Program-made: the position numbers and the translations under genes | NCBI RefSeq assembly: GCF_900116435.1 | Contig: NZ_FPAZ01000004.1 | Span: 248,001-312,000, forward strand | Length of the DNA stretch: 64,000 nt | Origin: Pseudoalteromonas lipolytica | Lineage (GTDB): Bacteria; Pseudomonadota; Gammaproteobacteria; Enterobacterales; Alteromonadaceae | Direction: 5' to 3' | The notes under the pieces: generated by a model | What the model was told of the DNA's origin: nothing | The model's database searches: none | What the model saw: only the letters and a program-made list of their open reading frames with translations | Shown: positions 18,483 to 27,650 of the stretch, one piece after another | How positions within the stretch are numbered: position 1 is the first letter of the stretch | Layout of the letters: each line of letters starts with the position of its first letter

Positions 18483-20018
18483 TTATTTGCTAATGCAAAC
18501 TCTATTTCGTCCTTCATTTTTAGCTGTATAAAGCGCTTCATCAGCTCGGTCAAAGGCAATCAATTGCGTATCGCCTTTTTTAAGTTGAGTCGCGCCAATT
18601 GAAATCGTAATTTCAACTTGCGTATCTTTAAATTTGAATGGGATACTTTGAATTGTTTTTCGTAGTTTTTCTAAGGGGGCTACGGCTTTTTCAAGTGGCA
18701 TACCAGTCATTAAAAGTACAAACTCTTCACCGCCGTAACGGGCTATAAAGTCAGACTTTCTAACTGATTTTTGCAGCGCTTTGGCGATCACCTGAAGTGT
18801 TTTATCGCCTGCACTGTGGCCATATCTGTCGTTGATTGATTTAAAATGATCGACATCAATAACGACTAAAGTAAGCTCAGAACCTTGCGATAAAAACAAC
18901 TGGAATTCATGTTCAAAGCGCTCATCAAATGCGGCACGGTTCGGAAGTTTCGTTAAGCCATCAAGCAAACTTTTAAAACGTTGTTCGTTTAAACGTTGCT
19001 TATAAGTTGTCAGTTTACTCTCTAGACTACTTACCCGATTATTAATGTCTTTAAAGCTTGCAAGTAAGTTTTCACGCTCAGCGTGTTCAAGTTTTTCTTT
19101 GGTGATTAAATCATCGCTCAATGATTTGAGCTCTTCTTCCACTAATTCTTTAAGCGCCGAAATTGATGTTGCTTGTTGAGTTTGCTGATTAAGATTTTTA
19201 ATTTTTCTTTCGATACTTTTATTAAGTGAATCGTATTCTGCACTCAGTGACTCAGAGTGTTTAGTGGTTGATACAATAGAATGATGCAGATCTTCAATTG
19301 TCTGATTTAACGAAATTAAAAAGCTCTGCGCCGACTGGCGTTCTTTACTTATATTTTGTGAAATAATGGTAATAATGCCAATCGCAGCATCAAGTAGCTC
19401 ATCAACGCTGTCGTTGCGCGTAATTTGGTTTCTGATATTTTTTATTTGTTCAGCACTTTCGTCTTCAAATAACAGTCCATTAGCCAATGTCATTAGCTCA
19501 GAGGCAAGCTCGGGTTTAATTAAAGCTTCGCCGGTATCACTTTCAGCTAGCTTTGCTTGCAGGGCTTGGTGATAAATAACAACCAGCTTGGATAAAATGG
19601 GCACAAAATCATGGTTCGATTGAATATTGTCAAGCTCACGGTCAAGCAAGTTGCGCAGCGAGCGGCGCGCATCATCAGGTAACCCTTTTACTTTTTGTAA
19701 CTGCTTGCCTGCATCTAATACGCTTTTATTAAGATCGCGCTGCAAGGCAATTTGTTTTGCTTCTTGGTGTTTGAGTAAACCGAGTACATCGTCAATAAAG
19801 GGGGCTAGTAGGTTAAAATCAACGCCTTTTTTTAGAGCACTTCGGTATTTAGCAAGGCGGTTATCAAGCTCCATGTCTAGTCCTTTACAGCTCAGCGATA
19901 ACTTCGCCGCAAACTGTGAAAGTACTTCAACTTGATGTTTGCGCGCATCCTCGACAACCATCCTTGCGTCGATCGCTTGCTTTAACTTTTTATTAAGAAC
20001 ATCATGCTGTTGCTGCAC
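18483..20018 (-). CDS. Diguanylate cyclase with long coiled-coil N-terminus
   Basis: A 511-residue soluble protein ending in a GGDEF domain that makes cyclic di-GMP. The active site is RYGGEEFVLL near residue 430, and the inhibitory RxxD site (RKSD) lies five residues before GGEEF, so product feedback is likely. The first ~330 residues are helical with heptad-rich stretches (for example LHHSIVSTTKHSESLSAEYDSL) and contain no recognised sensor or membrane segment. It is divergent from the M61 protease gene across about 200 bases. Confidence 0.92.
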   Translation of the reverse strand: MQQQHDVLNKKLKQAIDARMVVEDARKHQVEVLSQFAAKLSLSCKGLDMELDNRLAKYRSALKKGVDFNLLAPFIDDVLGLLKHQEAKQIALQRDLNKSVLDAGKQLQKVKGLPDDARRSLRNLLDRELDNIQSNHDFVPILSKLVVIYHQALQAKLAESDTGEALIKPELASELMTLANGLLFEDESAEQIKNIRNQITRNDSVDELLDAAIGIITIISQNISKERQSAQSFLISLNQTIEDLHHSIVSTTKHSESLSAEYDSLNKSIERKIKNLNQQTQQATSISALKELVEEELKSLSDDLITKEKLEHAERENLLASFKDINNRVSSLESKLTTYKQRLNEQRFKSLLDGLTKLPNRAAFDERFEHEFQLFLSQGSELTLVVIDVDHFKSINDRYGHSAGDKTLQVIAKALQKSVRKSDFIARYGGEEFVLLMTGMPLEKAVAPLEKLRKTIQSIPFKFKDTQVEITISIGATQLKKGDTQLIAFDRADEALYTAKNEGRNRVCISK

Positions 20019-20221
20019 TTACTTACACCGCCATCAAGTTTTATATTTATGTACCTTAAGTCTACAACAATTTATTGTGAAATGTAGGTGATAAGTCAAA
20101 AACTTAACTATTTTGTCTATCAGGCTTATTGCTACGGCAGTTTATCGGTTTTTAATTCACATTTTATATCTCAGTTGATAGGCTAATTCGCAATTATCGA
20201 TAGTAATAAAAAAGAGTTGTT

Positions 20222-22003
20222 ATGAAAAAGTTTTTGGCTATGTCAATTTTGGCCGCATGCTCTAGCAGTGTGTTTGCAGATGTAAACTATTCACTGGCGA
20301 TCACTGAACCTGAACATCATCTAGGTAATGTTAGTGTGGAGTTTCCTGAGACAGCCCAAGCGCATTTAGACGTAAAACTTCCGGCATGGCGTACTGGACG
20401 CTACGAAATTTTAAACCTTGCGAATGGGGTACGTTTTTTCGATGCGAAAGATGATGATGGTAAGCCGTTAAAATGGGAAAAAATTGACCACAGCACATGG
20501 CGTGTTCATTTAAATGAGCCAACACACGTAAATATTGATTATCAAGTCTATGCCAATGAACTAGGTAAACGCGCGCGTCACATCGATGACAGCCATGCGT
20601 TTATTGATGCATCGGGCTTTTTCATGTTCAGTGAATCATTTCGCCAAGACCCTGTGACGGTAAAGCTTGATGTGCCTAAAGCATGGCGCTCTGTTTCGGG
20701 TATGGAAAATGCAGGTTCAAAACACAGTTTTAAAGCGGCTGATTACGATATTTTGGTCGACTCGCCAATTGAAACAGGCATTAACGAGTTACATAAATTC
20801 ACGGTGGATGGCCGAGACTACGAGCTGGTTATTTGGGGCGACGGTAACTACGACGTTGAGCAAATGCTAACGGACCTTAAAAAACTAGTGGCTACAGGTA
20901 ATGTAATTTGGGATAGCTATCCGTATGAGCGTTATGTATTTATGGTACATGCAACGTCTGGTGCAGGGGGAGCTACAGAGCATTTAAATTCAACAATTAT
21001 TCAGCGCCCACGTGACCGTTTTGGCTCTCGTAAAGACTACTTAGCGTTCATTAGTACTGCTGCCCATGAGTTTATTCATACATGGAATGTAAAGGCGTAT
21101 CGTCCGAAAGGAATCGCTCCTTACGATTACACAAATATTAACTACGCGAAAACACTGTGGATTGCAGAGGGTTCTACAAGTTACTTTGAAGATCATTTGT
21201 TAGTGCGTTCTGGTATTGCAAAAACGGATGAGTTTTTTGATACCCTAACTAAAACTATTAACCGCCACTTGCAAACCCCAGGTCGTGAAGTACAAAGCGC
21301 CGCTGAAACCAGCTTTGATAAGTGGATCAATCAAGGTGGTGACCATGCTCGCAACTACAGCACTAATATCTACCTTGAAGGCTCGTTAATTTCAATGGCA
21401 CTTGATATCGACTTGCTAGAGAAAAGTGATGGCAAAATCAGTTATCGTGATGTGCACCGTGCGCTTTACAATAAGCATCGTTTGCCAGATGGTTTTACAC
21501 CTGATGATGTCAAAGCCATTTTAAAAGAGCTAACGGGTCGTGATTACAGCGCATGGTGGCAAGCTAATGTGGATGAGCCAGCAGCCATTGATTTTGATGC
21601 CTTACTAGCAAAAGTTGGCTTAGGTTTGACTCGCCCAGAAGGCGCAAAATCAGTACCGAGTATTGATTCATTCGCTAAAAATAGCGGTGAGTTACTAACA
21701 CTTACACATGTTCGTCGTGGTGGTGCAGCATGGCAAGCAGGTTTAACAACAGACGATAAAATCGTTGCCTTCAACAAAAAGCATGTTGGCAAAGATTTAA
21801 AAGCAAGCTTAGAAACGTTTAAAGCGGGCGACACAGTGACTGTTGACTTTATCCGCCGTGATGCGCTGCAAAGCACAACGCTCACACTTGGCGAAGACTT
21901 CGATAAAGAGAAAAAAGTAACAGCATTAAAAGATGCTACACCTGCTCAAATGGCGTTGTTTAAAGCATGGATGGGTGTTGACCACCCAAACCAAGCTAAG
22001 TAA
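20222..22003 (+). CDS. M61-family metallopeptidase with PDZ domain
   Basis: A 593-residue exported aminopeptidase-like zinc protease. The signal peptide is KKFLAMSILAACSSSVFA. The zinc site HEFIHTWNVKAYRP is near residue 282, with the third ligand region LWIAEGSTSYFEDHLL about 40 residues downstream. A PDZ domain (LLTLTHVRRGGAAWQAGLTTDDKIVAFNKKHV) occupies about residues 495-570. M61 enzymes (glycyl aminopeptidase type) act in the periplasm or on the surface. The stop is five bases from the stop of the convergent glycosyltransferase gene. Confidence 0.92.
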   Translation: MKKFLAMSILAACSSSVFADVNYSLAITEPEHHLGNVSVEFPETAQAHLDVKLPAWRTGRYEILNLANGVRFFDAKDDDGKPLKWEKIDHSTWRVHLNEPTHVNIDYQVYANELGKRARHIDDSHAFIDASGFFMFSESFRQDPVTVKLDVPKAWRSVSGMENAGSKHSFKAADYDILVDSPIETGINELHKFTVDGRDYELVIWGDGNYDVEQMLTDLKKLVATGNVIWDSYPYERYVFMVHATSGAGGATEHLNSTIIQRPRDRFGSRKDYLAFISTAAHEFIHTWNVKAYRPKGIAPYDYTNINYAKTLWIAEGSTSYFEDHLLVRSGIAKTDEFFDTLTKTINRHLQTPGREVQSAAETSFDKWINQGGDHARNYSTNIYLEGSLISMALDIDLLEKSDGKISYRDVHRALYNKHRLPDGFTPDDVKAILKELTGRDYSAWWQANVDEPAAIDFDALLAKVGLGLTRPEGAKSVPSIDSFAKNSGELLTLTHVRRGGAAWQAGLTTDDKIVAFNKKHVGKDLKASLETFKAGDTVTVDFIRRDALQSTTLTLGEDFDKEKKVTALKDATPAQMALFKAWMGVDHPNQAK

Positions 22004-22007
22004 ACAT

Positions 22008-22802
22008 TTAATGATTTTTGATTGGTAAGAGAGGAGCTGCGGCTCCTTTCTTTTTGTCGGGCGTTTGTTGGGCTTTTACAAACTGTTTGGTGTATTTTGC
22101 GTTTAAAATTGCACTGTGGAGCTGTTGCTTTTTACGTCGCCAAAATGACTTTTTAACCTGACAAGACCTATCACGAATATCGCTTTGCGCACTGTCAGGC
22201 TGTGTAACAGGGTAAGGCAGGAGTGAATAGCCATAAACGCCAGTTTCCCACACGTGTTGCAAATCGCAGTCTACAGGGCGCGCAAATGTGTCTGTGGCCT
22301 TAAGCAGTGCTTTAGCCCCCGCTAAGCTAATAGCCGTTGCGCAGCAGCCAGACATGAGTTTTTTATGAATTGCTAAGTGCTGACCATCTGCAAGCGGTTT
22401 TGCGTATGCAATGTCACGATTGCGATTTTTATACGCGGCCAATTTAATGAGTTGCCATGGCTGTTTTAAGTGATTGATGTTCTCGATAGCACTGTGAATT
22501 GAGCGGTCGAGCACAAAATCATCTTCTAAAATAATGGCGTAGTCGAGTTGCCTATCTACGATTGTTTGCCATGCTTTTCGATGACTCAGGTAACAGCCTA
22601 TTTCACCTCGACTTAAAGGTTTGTGGTACTTTTTAAGGTTTAAACGGGCATTGTAATGCTTGGCGATATCTGCGTCTGTTAATGTTTTACCATCGACAGC
22701 ATCAATGCGCTCAAATGCTAAGTTCTGTGCATTAAGCTCATCGCTTACGCGGTTTAGACGCTCTATTGAGCTTGCTAAGTTAATTACAAAAATAGGGGGC
22801 AT
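22008..22802 (-). CDS. Family 25 glycosyltransferase (LPS/LOS type)
   Basis: A 264-residue GT25 enzyme probably adding a sugar to lipooligosaccharide or a glycan at the inner face of the membrane. FVINLASSIERLNRVSDELNAQNLAFERIDAVDG is the family N-terminus and YAIILEDDFVLD the metal-binding motif; SRGEIGCYLSHRKAWQ is also diagnostic. The C-terminal basic tail is poorly conserved, and its codons contain a terminator serving the convergent gene. Confidence 0.9.
   Translation of the reverse strand: MPPIFVINLASSIERLNRVSDELNAQNLAFERIDAVDGKTLTDADIAKHYNARLNLKKYHKPLSRGEIGCYLSHRKAWQTIVDRQLDYAIILEDDFVLDRSIHSAIENINHLKQPWQLIKLAAYKNRNRDIAYAKPLADGQHLAIHKKLMSGCCATAISLAGAKALLKATDTFARPVDCDLQHVWETGVYGYSLLPYPVTQPDSAQSDIRDRSCQVKKSFWRRKKQQLHSAILNAKYTKQFVKAQQTPDKKKGAAAPLLPIKNH
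22029..22056 (+). terminator. Terminator for the M61 gene, inside the glycosyltransferase coding sequence
   Basis: The stem AGGAGC / GCTCCT with a 4-base loop is followed by TTCTTTTT. It lies 26 bases after the M61 stop and is read on the opposite strand as the Lys/Gly/Ala tail of the glycosyltransferase. Confidence 0.65.
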
Positions 22803-22877
22803 TATGCTTACCTGATGAGTCGTTTTAATCAGGCTAACAAGCTTTAATGACGCTTGGGTGTCAGCATTATTTCGTTT

Positions 22878-23051
22878 TTATGTCAGGACGAGGGTATTTA
22901 AAATCGCACACTTTTCTTTTTCAGATAAAATGATCCAATCAAAAATTTCATCATTCGTTCGGCCACACCCAGTGCAGTAGCCATTAAGTCGATGGCATTG
23001 CCCAATGCAGTCAGTTTTATATGTGGATTTTGGCTTTTTAGAGTCTGTCAT
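22878..23051 (-). CDS. DUF1289 small cysteine-rich protein
   Basis: A 57-residue protein with Cys15, Cys19, Cys26 and Cys29 in the DUF1289 pattern (CIGQC, YCTGCGRTNDEIFDWI), which suggests binding of a metal or Fe-S cluster. The ATG is at 23051. DUF1289 genes are widespread in proteobacteria and lack an assigned role. It lies between the glycosyltransferase and a lipoprotein gene on the same strand. Confidence 0.88.
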   Translation of the reverse strand: MTDSKKPKSTYKTDCIGQCHRLNGYCTGCGRTNDEIFDWIILSEKEKCAILNTLVLT

Positions 23052-23102
23052 GCGAGTTAAATGTTAAGGCCACAACAATGTGACCTTAATGCATTCGATA
23101 GG

Positions 23103-23615
23103 TTATTTACCTGCAACAGGCTTACCAATTTCAAGAGTGGTTGACCAAGGCTGTTTTCGCGATAATGTTTTACCCGAATGAATAGAAATAACGGGGGTAT
23201 TTTCATCAAGCACAAACGTTGTACGCAGTGATTCTGCAGACTCTTTTTGGGTTTGATGCCAGTTTTTATCTGCTAAACAGGCTTGGGTAAAATTGACTGC
23301 TCGAGTATGATCTGCAACCGCTTGCTGTTGTTGCGCATAGTTACCTACACAACGATACGTGACATTGTCATTATCAAGCGCTGTAATTTGGCAGTTGTCG
23401 GAAATTAGGTTGTATTTTGCAGTCCATGTTTCCATGTATTTTGTGTTCACACGGCTGCGTTTTAAGCCTTCAAAGCGATTGTCGTATGCGCCTAAAAGTG
23501 CATTAATCTTCTCGCAAGGTGTCAAATTATCTATGGCGGCTTGTTGCTCGGTCGTAAGGCCAGTACAACCTGTTAAAACAAGGCCAAAAAGTAAGGCGGC
23601 GAGTGGCTTTTTCAT
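23103..23615 (-). CDS. Predicted lipoprotein, unknown function
   Basis: A 170-residue protein with a lipoprotein signal (MKKPLAALLFGLVLTGC, lipobox LTGC, mature Cys17). The mature part contains six further cysteines that could form disulfides and no family motif I recognise. It is followed after about 50 bases by the DUF1289 gene and is transcribed from its own start, 160 bases from the adhesin-like gene upstream. Confidence 0.75.
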   Translation of the reverse strand: MKKPLAALLFGLVLTGCTGLTTEQQAAIDNLTPCEKINALLGAYDNRFEGLKRSRVNTKYMETWTAKYNLISDNCQITALDNDNVTYRCVGNYAQQQQAVADHTRAVNFTQACLADKNWHQTQKESAESLRTTFVLDENTPVISIHSGKTLSRKQPWSTTLEIGKPVAGK

Positions 23616-23722
23616 ATCAGGCTATCCTTTTAAATAGCAGTTCCTTTAACGTTTCCTAAAGGATACCTAAGCCCTTGTAAAAATGCTAATAAAGATTTAT
23701 TGGTGGGGGTTTTGTGATGACA

Positions 23723-23748
23723 AATTGCCCCATAAAATAAGGGCAATT
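23723..23748 (-). terminator. Possible terminator after the DGSG-repeat gene
   Basis: AATTGCCC and GGGCAATT form an 8-bp stem with a 10-base A-rich loop, 28 bases after the stop codon at 23776. On the minus strand the following TTGT tract is weak. Confidence 0.4.
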
Positions 23749-23775
23749 GAATAACATTATTATACATACGCTTAT

Positions 23776-24513
23776 TTATAACGTTGTTTTACCAGAAACA
23801 TTCGTTACGTTAACTGAACCTGAGCCATCGCTAAGTAGTTCAAAGTTAGCAGCTTTATCAACACGAATGCTGCCAGAACCGTCTGAAATAACCACATCAC
23901 CTGCGATATCGTTTAAGTCGATGCCACCAGAGCCGTCGTGAACATTTATATTACCTTGGGTGTGTGCGACATCAATGTTGCCAGAACCATCGTGAATTTT
24001 AATATCACGACTGACGTTTCTTACGTTAATGCTGCCAGAGCCATCATTGATTTCAAGTGTGCCTTGAATGTCGATTGCCTCAATGGAACCTGAACCATCG
24101 TTGATCACGGTGTTAGCAGCTTTGCGAATAATAATTTCGCCAGAGCCGTCGTGCACGTTGACATTAAATGAACGTGGAATACTGACGGTTAAATCAATGC
24201 GTGTTTGTTTATTCGTGTGGTAGTCACATTGGCCAGCAGAAAGCTCTGCATTACTGCCTTTAGCCTCAAGTCCTAAGCAGTATTCATCGTGAGGTTGATC
24301 TTGGTAAATTTCAGCTTTTACGGTTACTTCATCAGTGTCACTGCCTGTTATGTGTAAAAAACCTGAACCGGCTTCTACTTTTAGAGCGTTTAGTGATTTT
24401 GCGTTTAGTGTCAGGTTTTTAGTGTTTTGTAGAGGCATATCGCCCCACGCGAATGTTTGCGCTGATAACAAACCTGCGGCAATGAGTGATAACGTTTTAA
24501 CTGTGCTCAACAT
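23776..24513 (-). CDS. Exported DUF4097-like beta-repeat protein with seven DGSG repeats
   Basis: A 245-residue protein with a signal peptide (LSTVKTLSLIAAGLLSAQTFA). After about 110 residues it repeats a strand-turn unit of roughly 19-20 residues centred on DGSG; seven DGSG turns are visible, preceded by an AGSG version. This pattern is expected for a right-handed beta-helix like the DUF4097/adhesin family of putative auto-transported or periplasmic repeat proteins. There is no membrane anchor. Function unknown. It stands between hisIE and the lipoprotein gene on the same strand. Confidence 0.85.
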   Translation of the reverse strand: MLSTVKTLSLIAAGLLSAQTFAWGDMPLQNTKNLTLNAKSLNALKVEAGSGFLHITGSDTDEVTVKAEIYQDQPHDEYCLGLEAKGSNAELSAGQCDYHTNKQTRIDLTVSIPRSFNVNVHDGSGEIIIRKAANTVINDGSGSIEAIDIQGTLEINDGSGSINVRNVSRDIKIHDGSGNIDVAHTQGNINVHDGSGGIDLNDIAGDVVISDGSGSIRVDKAANFELLSDGSGSVNVTNVSGKTTL

Positions 24514-24602
24514 GACTTTCCCTTTTATATGTATGGTGTTGTTAGCTTAGTCGTAAACGTGGAGGAGAAAGGTTTAAATGGGTTTAAAATTTTTTATGTA
24601 AT

Positions 24603-24639
24603 AGCTTAAGATGCGCCATTTTTAGCGGCATCTTAAGCT
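24603..24639 (-). terminator. Hairpin downstream of hisIE
   Basis: A long stem AGCTTAAGATGC / GCATCTTAAGCT encloses a GC-ATTTTTA-GC loop region, 8 bases after the hisIE stop. The T run after it is weak on the minus strand, so termination efficiency is uncertain. Confidence 0.55.
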
Positions 24640-24646
24640 TTTAATG

Positions 24647-25261
24647 TTACTTATGGCGGCCTTGTAAACAGCTCACGACATCAGCCAGTGAAAGGCCTTG
24701 ACGCTGTAACAACACGGTTAAGTGATACAGTAAGTCAGCCGATTCATTGGTTAATTCATCGTTGTCATGCTTCATGGCTGCCAGTGCTACTTCAACACCT
24801 TCCTCACCGACTTTTTGGCAACTACGGCTTAAGTCTTTTGAAAATAAAGACGCTGTGTAGCTTTTACTTGGGTCATCGTCTTTGCGTGAAACAATCACTT
24901 GTTCAAGTTCAGCTAAAAAAGCTAGGCTGGGTTTAGCGTCATCACCAAAGCAGCTTTGCGTGCCTAAATGACAGGTTGGTCCTAATGGGTTTGCGAGTAC
25001 TAAAATGGAATCGTAATCACAATCAGTGTGAACAGAGACGACTTCAAGGTAGTTTTCTGATGTTTCGCCTTTGGTCCACAAGCGCTGCTTTGAACGTGAG
25101 TAAAAGGTCACTTTTTGCTTGTCGAAGGTGGCGGCTAAGGCGTCCGCATTCATAAAACCTTGCATCAAAATAATCCCAGAGCGTGCGTCTTGCACAATGG
25201 CTGGGATCAATTCGCTTTTGGCAAAATCGACTTGAGTAAGGTTATCTTTGGTTAATTGCAT
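24647..25261 (-). CDS. hisIE: Phosphoribosyl-AMP cyclohydrolase / phosphoribosyl-ATP pyrophosphatase
   Basis: Bifunctional histidine enzyme (204 residues) catalysing steps 2 and 3 of the pathway in the cytoplasm. The HisI half has the metal-binding [11 protein letters not shown] and [12 protein letters not shown] motifs; the HisE half has [35 protein letters not shown] and ends [14 protein letters not shown]. Its start overlaps the 3' end of hisF by 10 bases, so the two are translationally coupled. Confidence 0.96.
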   Translation of the reverse strand: MQLTKDNLTQVDFAKSELIPAIVQDARSGIILMQGFMNADALAATFDKQKVTFYSRSKQRLWTKGETSENYLEVVSVHTDCDYDSILVLANPLGPTCHLGTQSCFGDDAKPSLAFLAELEQVIVSRKDDDPSKSYTASLFSKDLSRSCQKVGEEGVEVALAAMKHDNDELTNESADLLYHLTVLLQRQGLSLADVVSCLQGRHK

Positions 25262-26031
25262 AGTCGTGCCGCTATATTATTATCGATTAAAAATTGTTTT
25301 AGTTCGCCAATGTTAATGACGTTCTTATGAAATACGCTGGCAGCAAGTGCACCGTCAACGTGGCTTTGCTGAAATACATCAACAAAGTCTTGCATTGTGC
25401 CGGCACCACCTGATGCAATTAGCGGAATGTCGCATAATGCGCGCATTTTAGAAAGCTGAACATTGTCGTAACCTTTACGCACACCATCTTGGTTCATGCA
25501 GTTTAACACGATTTCACCTGCGCCTAGGTCTTGCACACGCTTGACCCATTCTTCGGTTTTGTATCGTGTACGGCTTGATGCATTAGGGTCACCCGTTAAT
25601 TGGTACACTAAATATTCGCCAGTGGTTTCATCGTAAAAGCTATCAATGCCGACAACCACACATTGTTTACCAAACTCATCGTGTAATTCTTTGATAAGTT
25701 CAGGGCGTGCAATGGCAGGGCTGTTGATACTGATTTTATCTGCGCCGCGCTCTAGCACACGCGCTGCATCGGCAACTGATTTAATGCCACCAGCCACACA
25801 AAATGGAATATCAATATGGCGGGCAATACTCTCAACCCAATTTACATCAAGTAGGCGTTTTTCGACACTGGCGCTAATCTCATAAAACACCAGTTCATCA
25901 GCACCTGCATCGCTGTATGCTTTTGCAAGTGTTAAAATATCACCAACCACTTCGTGGCCTTTAAACTTAACGCCTTTTACGACTTGGCCGTCTTTGACAT
26001 CTAAGCAAGGAATTATGCGTTTTGATAACAT
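25252..26031 (-). CDS. hisF: Imidazole glycerol phosphate synthase cyclase subunit
   Basis: The TIM-barrel cyclase subunit (259 residues) that converts PRFAR plus ammonia from HisH to imidazole glycerol phosphate and AICAR. Motifs [36 protein letters not shown] and [15 protein letters not shown] are diagnostic. GGTGA precedes the ATG. In most gammaproteobacteria hisA lies immediately upstream; here the upstream DNA is AT-rich and noncoding, followed by an island, so the his operon seems interrupted at this gene's 5' side. Confidence 0.97.
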   Translation of the reverse strand: MLSKRIIPCLDVKDGQVVKGVKFKGHEVVGDILTLAKAYSDAGADELVFYEISASVEKRLLDVNWVESIARHIDIPFCVAGGIKSVADAARVLERGADKISINSPAIARPELIKELHDEFGKQCVVVGIDSFYDETTGEYLVYQLTGDPNASSRTRYKTEEWVKRVQDLGAGEIVLNCMNQDGVRKGYDNVQLSKMRALCDIPLIASGGAGTMQDFVDVFQQSHVDGALAASVFHKNVINIGELKQFLIDNNIAARLCN

Positions 26032-26467
26032 AGTGTCACCATTATTTTAATCTCTTGATATTTAAGGGGTATTTCTTTTTCGGTTTTTGATTTTGATTTA
26101 AAATGGATACACATAGGCTACACTTAACATATTATTTATCTAATAATGTTTGAATAACAATTCAACGTCGCATTGCTGAAATCGTCACATTTATTGAGTT
26201 TGACTAGGAATATAACGCATAAGAAGCAGTTAGTTAATACATAAGTGTAATAACTGTTATCATTATTCTTAATAACAAAACTCAGCTAATTATAAGGGGA
26301 GTGGGCTTATGTTTTCTCGACGGTTTGAATCCTTAAGTCAGTAAATCTTTAGGCTAGTTATTTCTGGCTGACAGATGTACCTTCGCAATTAAAAGTTGAT
26401 AGTTCTTAAATTCACGAAAGTGTAGATTCGAATCAAGTAATAATTGTTCAAAAAATTCAAGTTAAGA
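26032..26467. other. AT-rich 436-bp intergenic stretch at the left island boundary
   Basis: No gene longer than a few codons is visible. It contains AT-rich DNA just upstream of hisF that must hold whatever promoter now drives hisF-hisIE, and an isolated 11-codon frame at 26309 behind an AAGGGGAG site, which I do not call as a gene. No hisA remnant, tRNA or recognisable attachment repeat could be found, but the opposite island end lies outside the window. Confidence 0.7.
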
Positions 26468-27568
26468 CTAATTTCTAGTCATGGCTTTCGGGCTAGCAGA
26501 TACTATTAATTCAGAGTTGGTTTGGACAGTGTAGGCTTGCACTAAGCTAGCGGCTCTTCGCAGCATTTCTCGTCGCAAGAATTCAGGCTCCAAAACAACG
26601 ATGGAATCTGAAAATCCACTTAAATAATTTGCAATAAAGAAAGGATCTGGCTCTTTTCTATTGAAGTGAATTGGAAAACTTAACTCCATTTCAATTAGCC
26701 AACAGTCATCAGTCTTTAATTTAGTAAAAGTCGCTTTATCAGCTATAGAGGTGGCTTCAAAATTACTTTTAACCCATGTATGGCAAATAGCTGAGATCTT
26801 TTCTCTTGTTTCATATTCTGTTTTTTTGACTTCAATAAACTGCTCTTTTGACGCAGTTAAATCATGCAATTTGCCTATTTCAAAATATCTCGTCGTATTA
26901 GTATTATGCTCATGAGCCAGTACTTTTAAGTGTTGGTTTAACAGTACAATTCTTTGAGGCGATAAGATTAATTCTTTTGCATCAAAACTCTTGTGAATTG
27001 ATTGGTAATTAGCAGAAAAGCACTGTTCTTCAAATGTACAATCAAATACAAACTGCCAAGCTTTTCTTTCTTCAATTGTGGCTGACTCGTGATCTAATAC
27101 GCTATGCATGTCATAACCCATCGGATTGAAATCTATTTTAGACAAATATTTTGTAAGCTCTGAATGGTCTAATACTTCTTCAGCTCTTTTGAATTCAGTT
27201 TGTAACGCTGAAAAAATATGAGGAGGAATTAGCTCCGGCAGATATTCTTTAATAAACGCAAATGCAAACGCTCTTTCTTCTGACATTTCAAACTGTTCAA
27301 CAGCATCATCTTTGTCTTTTTGTGAGGTCCAGTAATATAAATAAGCATTTCCCTTTTTTACTCTACAGAGTCCTTCTCCTTCATCATCTAGTATAGAAGT
27401 AATAATTCGAGATGCGTTTTTCTTGAAAGAATCAAAAGAGTCTTGGCTTTCTTTTCTAAAGCTAGACAGTCGGTTTTCAATTAAATCTTTTATTTTAATT
27501 GCCTTATCTTCACCGACACCAATGCTTCGCACGATCGCGTTTCTAAATTCTGAATTCGATGACTTCAT
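26468..27568 (-). CDS. WYL-domain transcriptional regulator of the defence island
   Basis: A 366-residue regulator. The central LNQHLKVLAHEHNTNTTRYFEIGKLHDLTA segment matches a WYL domain (ligand-binding Sm-like fold) and the end, FLRREMLRRAASLVQAY, matches the C-terminal WCX dimerisation motif. An N-terminal winged helix is presumed but not obvious. ATG at 27568 is chosen; TTG at 27580 is in frame. A GGAC-N7-GTCT inverted repeat lies 20 bases upstream, and four similar sites precede nearby transcription units, so it is the best candidate for the factor binding them (inference). Related WYL regulators (BrxR, CapW) repress phage-defence operons. Confidence 0.83.
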   Translation of the reverse strand: MKSSNSEFRNAIVRSIGVGEDKAIKIKDLIENRLSSFRKESQDSFDSFKKNASRIITSILDDEGEGLCRVKKGNAYLYYWTSQKDKDDAVEQFEMSEERAFAFAFIKEYLPELIPPHIFSALQTEFKRAEEVLDHSELTKYLSKIDFNPMGYDMHSVLDHESATIEERKAWQFVFDCTFEEQCFSANYQSIHKSFDAKELILSPQRIVLLNQHLKVLAHEHNTNTTRYFEIGKLHDLTASKEQFIEVKKTEYETREKISAICHTWVKSNFEATSIADKATFTKLKTDDCWLIEMELSFPIHFNRKEPDPFFIANYLSGFSDSIVVLEPEFLRREMLRRAASLVQAYTVQTNSELIVSASPKAMTRN

Positions 27569-27588
27569 ACAAGTGAGCAAACTCTATA

Positions 27589-27603
27589 GGACAAGTGTTG
27601 TCT
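27589..27603. promoter_or_regulatory. Inverted repeat site A (GGAC-N7-GTCT)
   Basis: TATAGGAC and GTCTCGAT flank a 7-base spacer. The site lies in the gap between the WYL regulator (minus) and the small plus-strand gene at 27651, where it could control both. It is the least symmetric of five related sites. Confidence 0.5.
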
Positions 27604-27650
27604 CGATATTCTTTTAAAATGCCACTAATGTCAATCGAGGAGTAACTTTT

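Noticed and set aside
23800..24180. Regular DNA repeats that could suggest a CRISPR array
   Set aside because: They are degenerate codons for a repeated DGSG protein turn within an open reading frame, with no identical repeats or unique spacers.
26309..26344. 11-codon ORF behind a good AAGGGGAG site
   Set aside because: Too short and without codon bias, regulatory residues or a downstream gene on that strand to regulate.
26300..26350. GGTTTGAATCC resembling a tRNA T-arm at the island boundary
   Set aside because: No acceptor stem, anticodon arm or CCA context surrounds it, and the flanking bases do not form the T stem.
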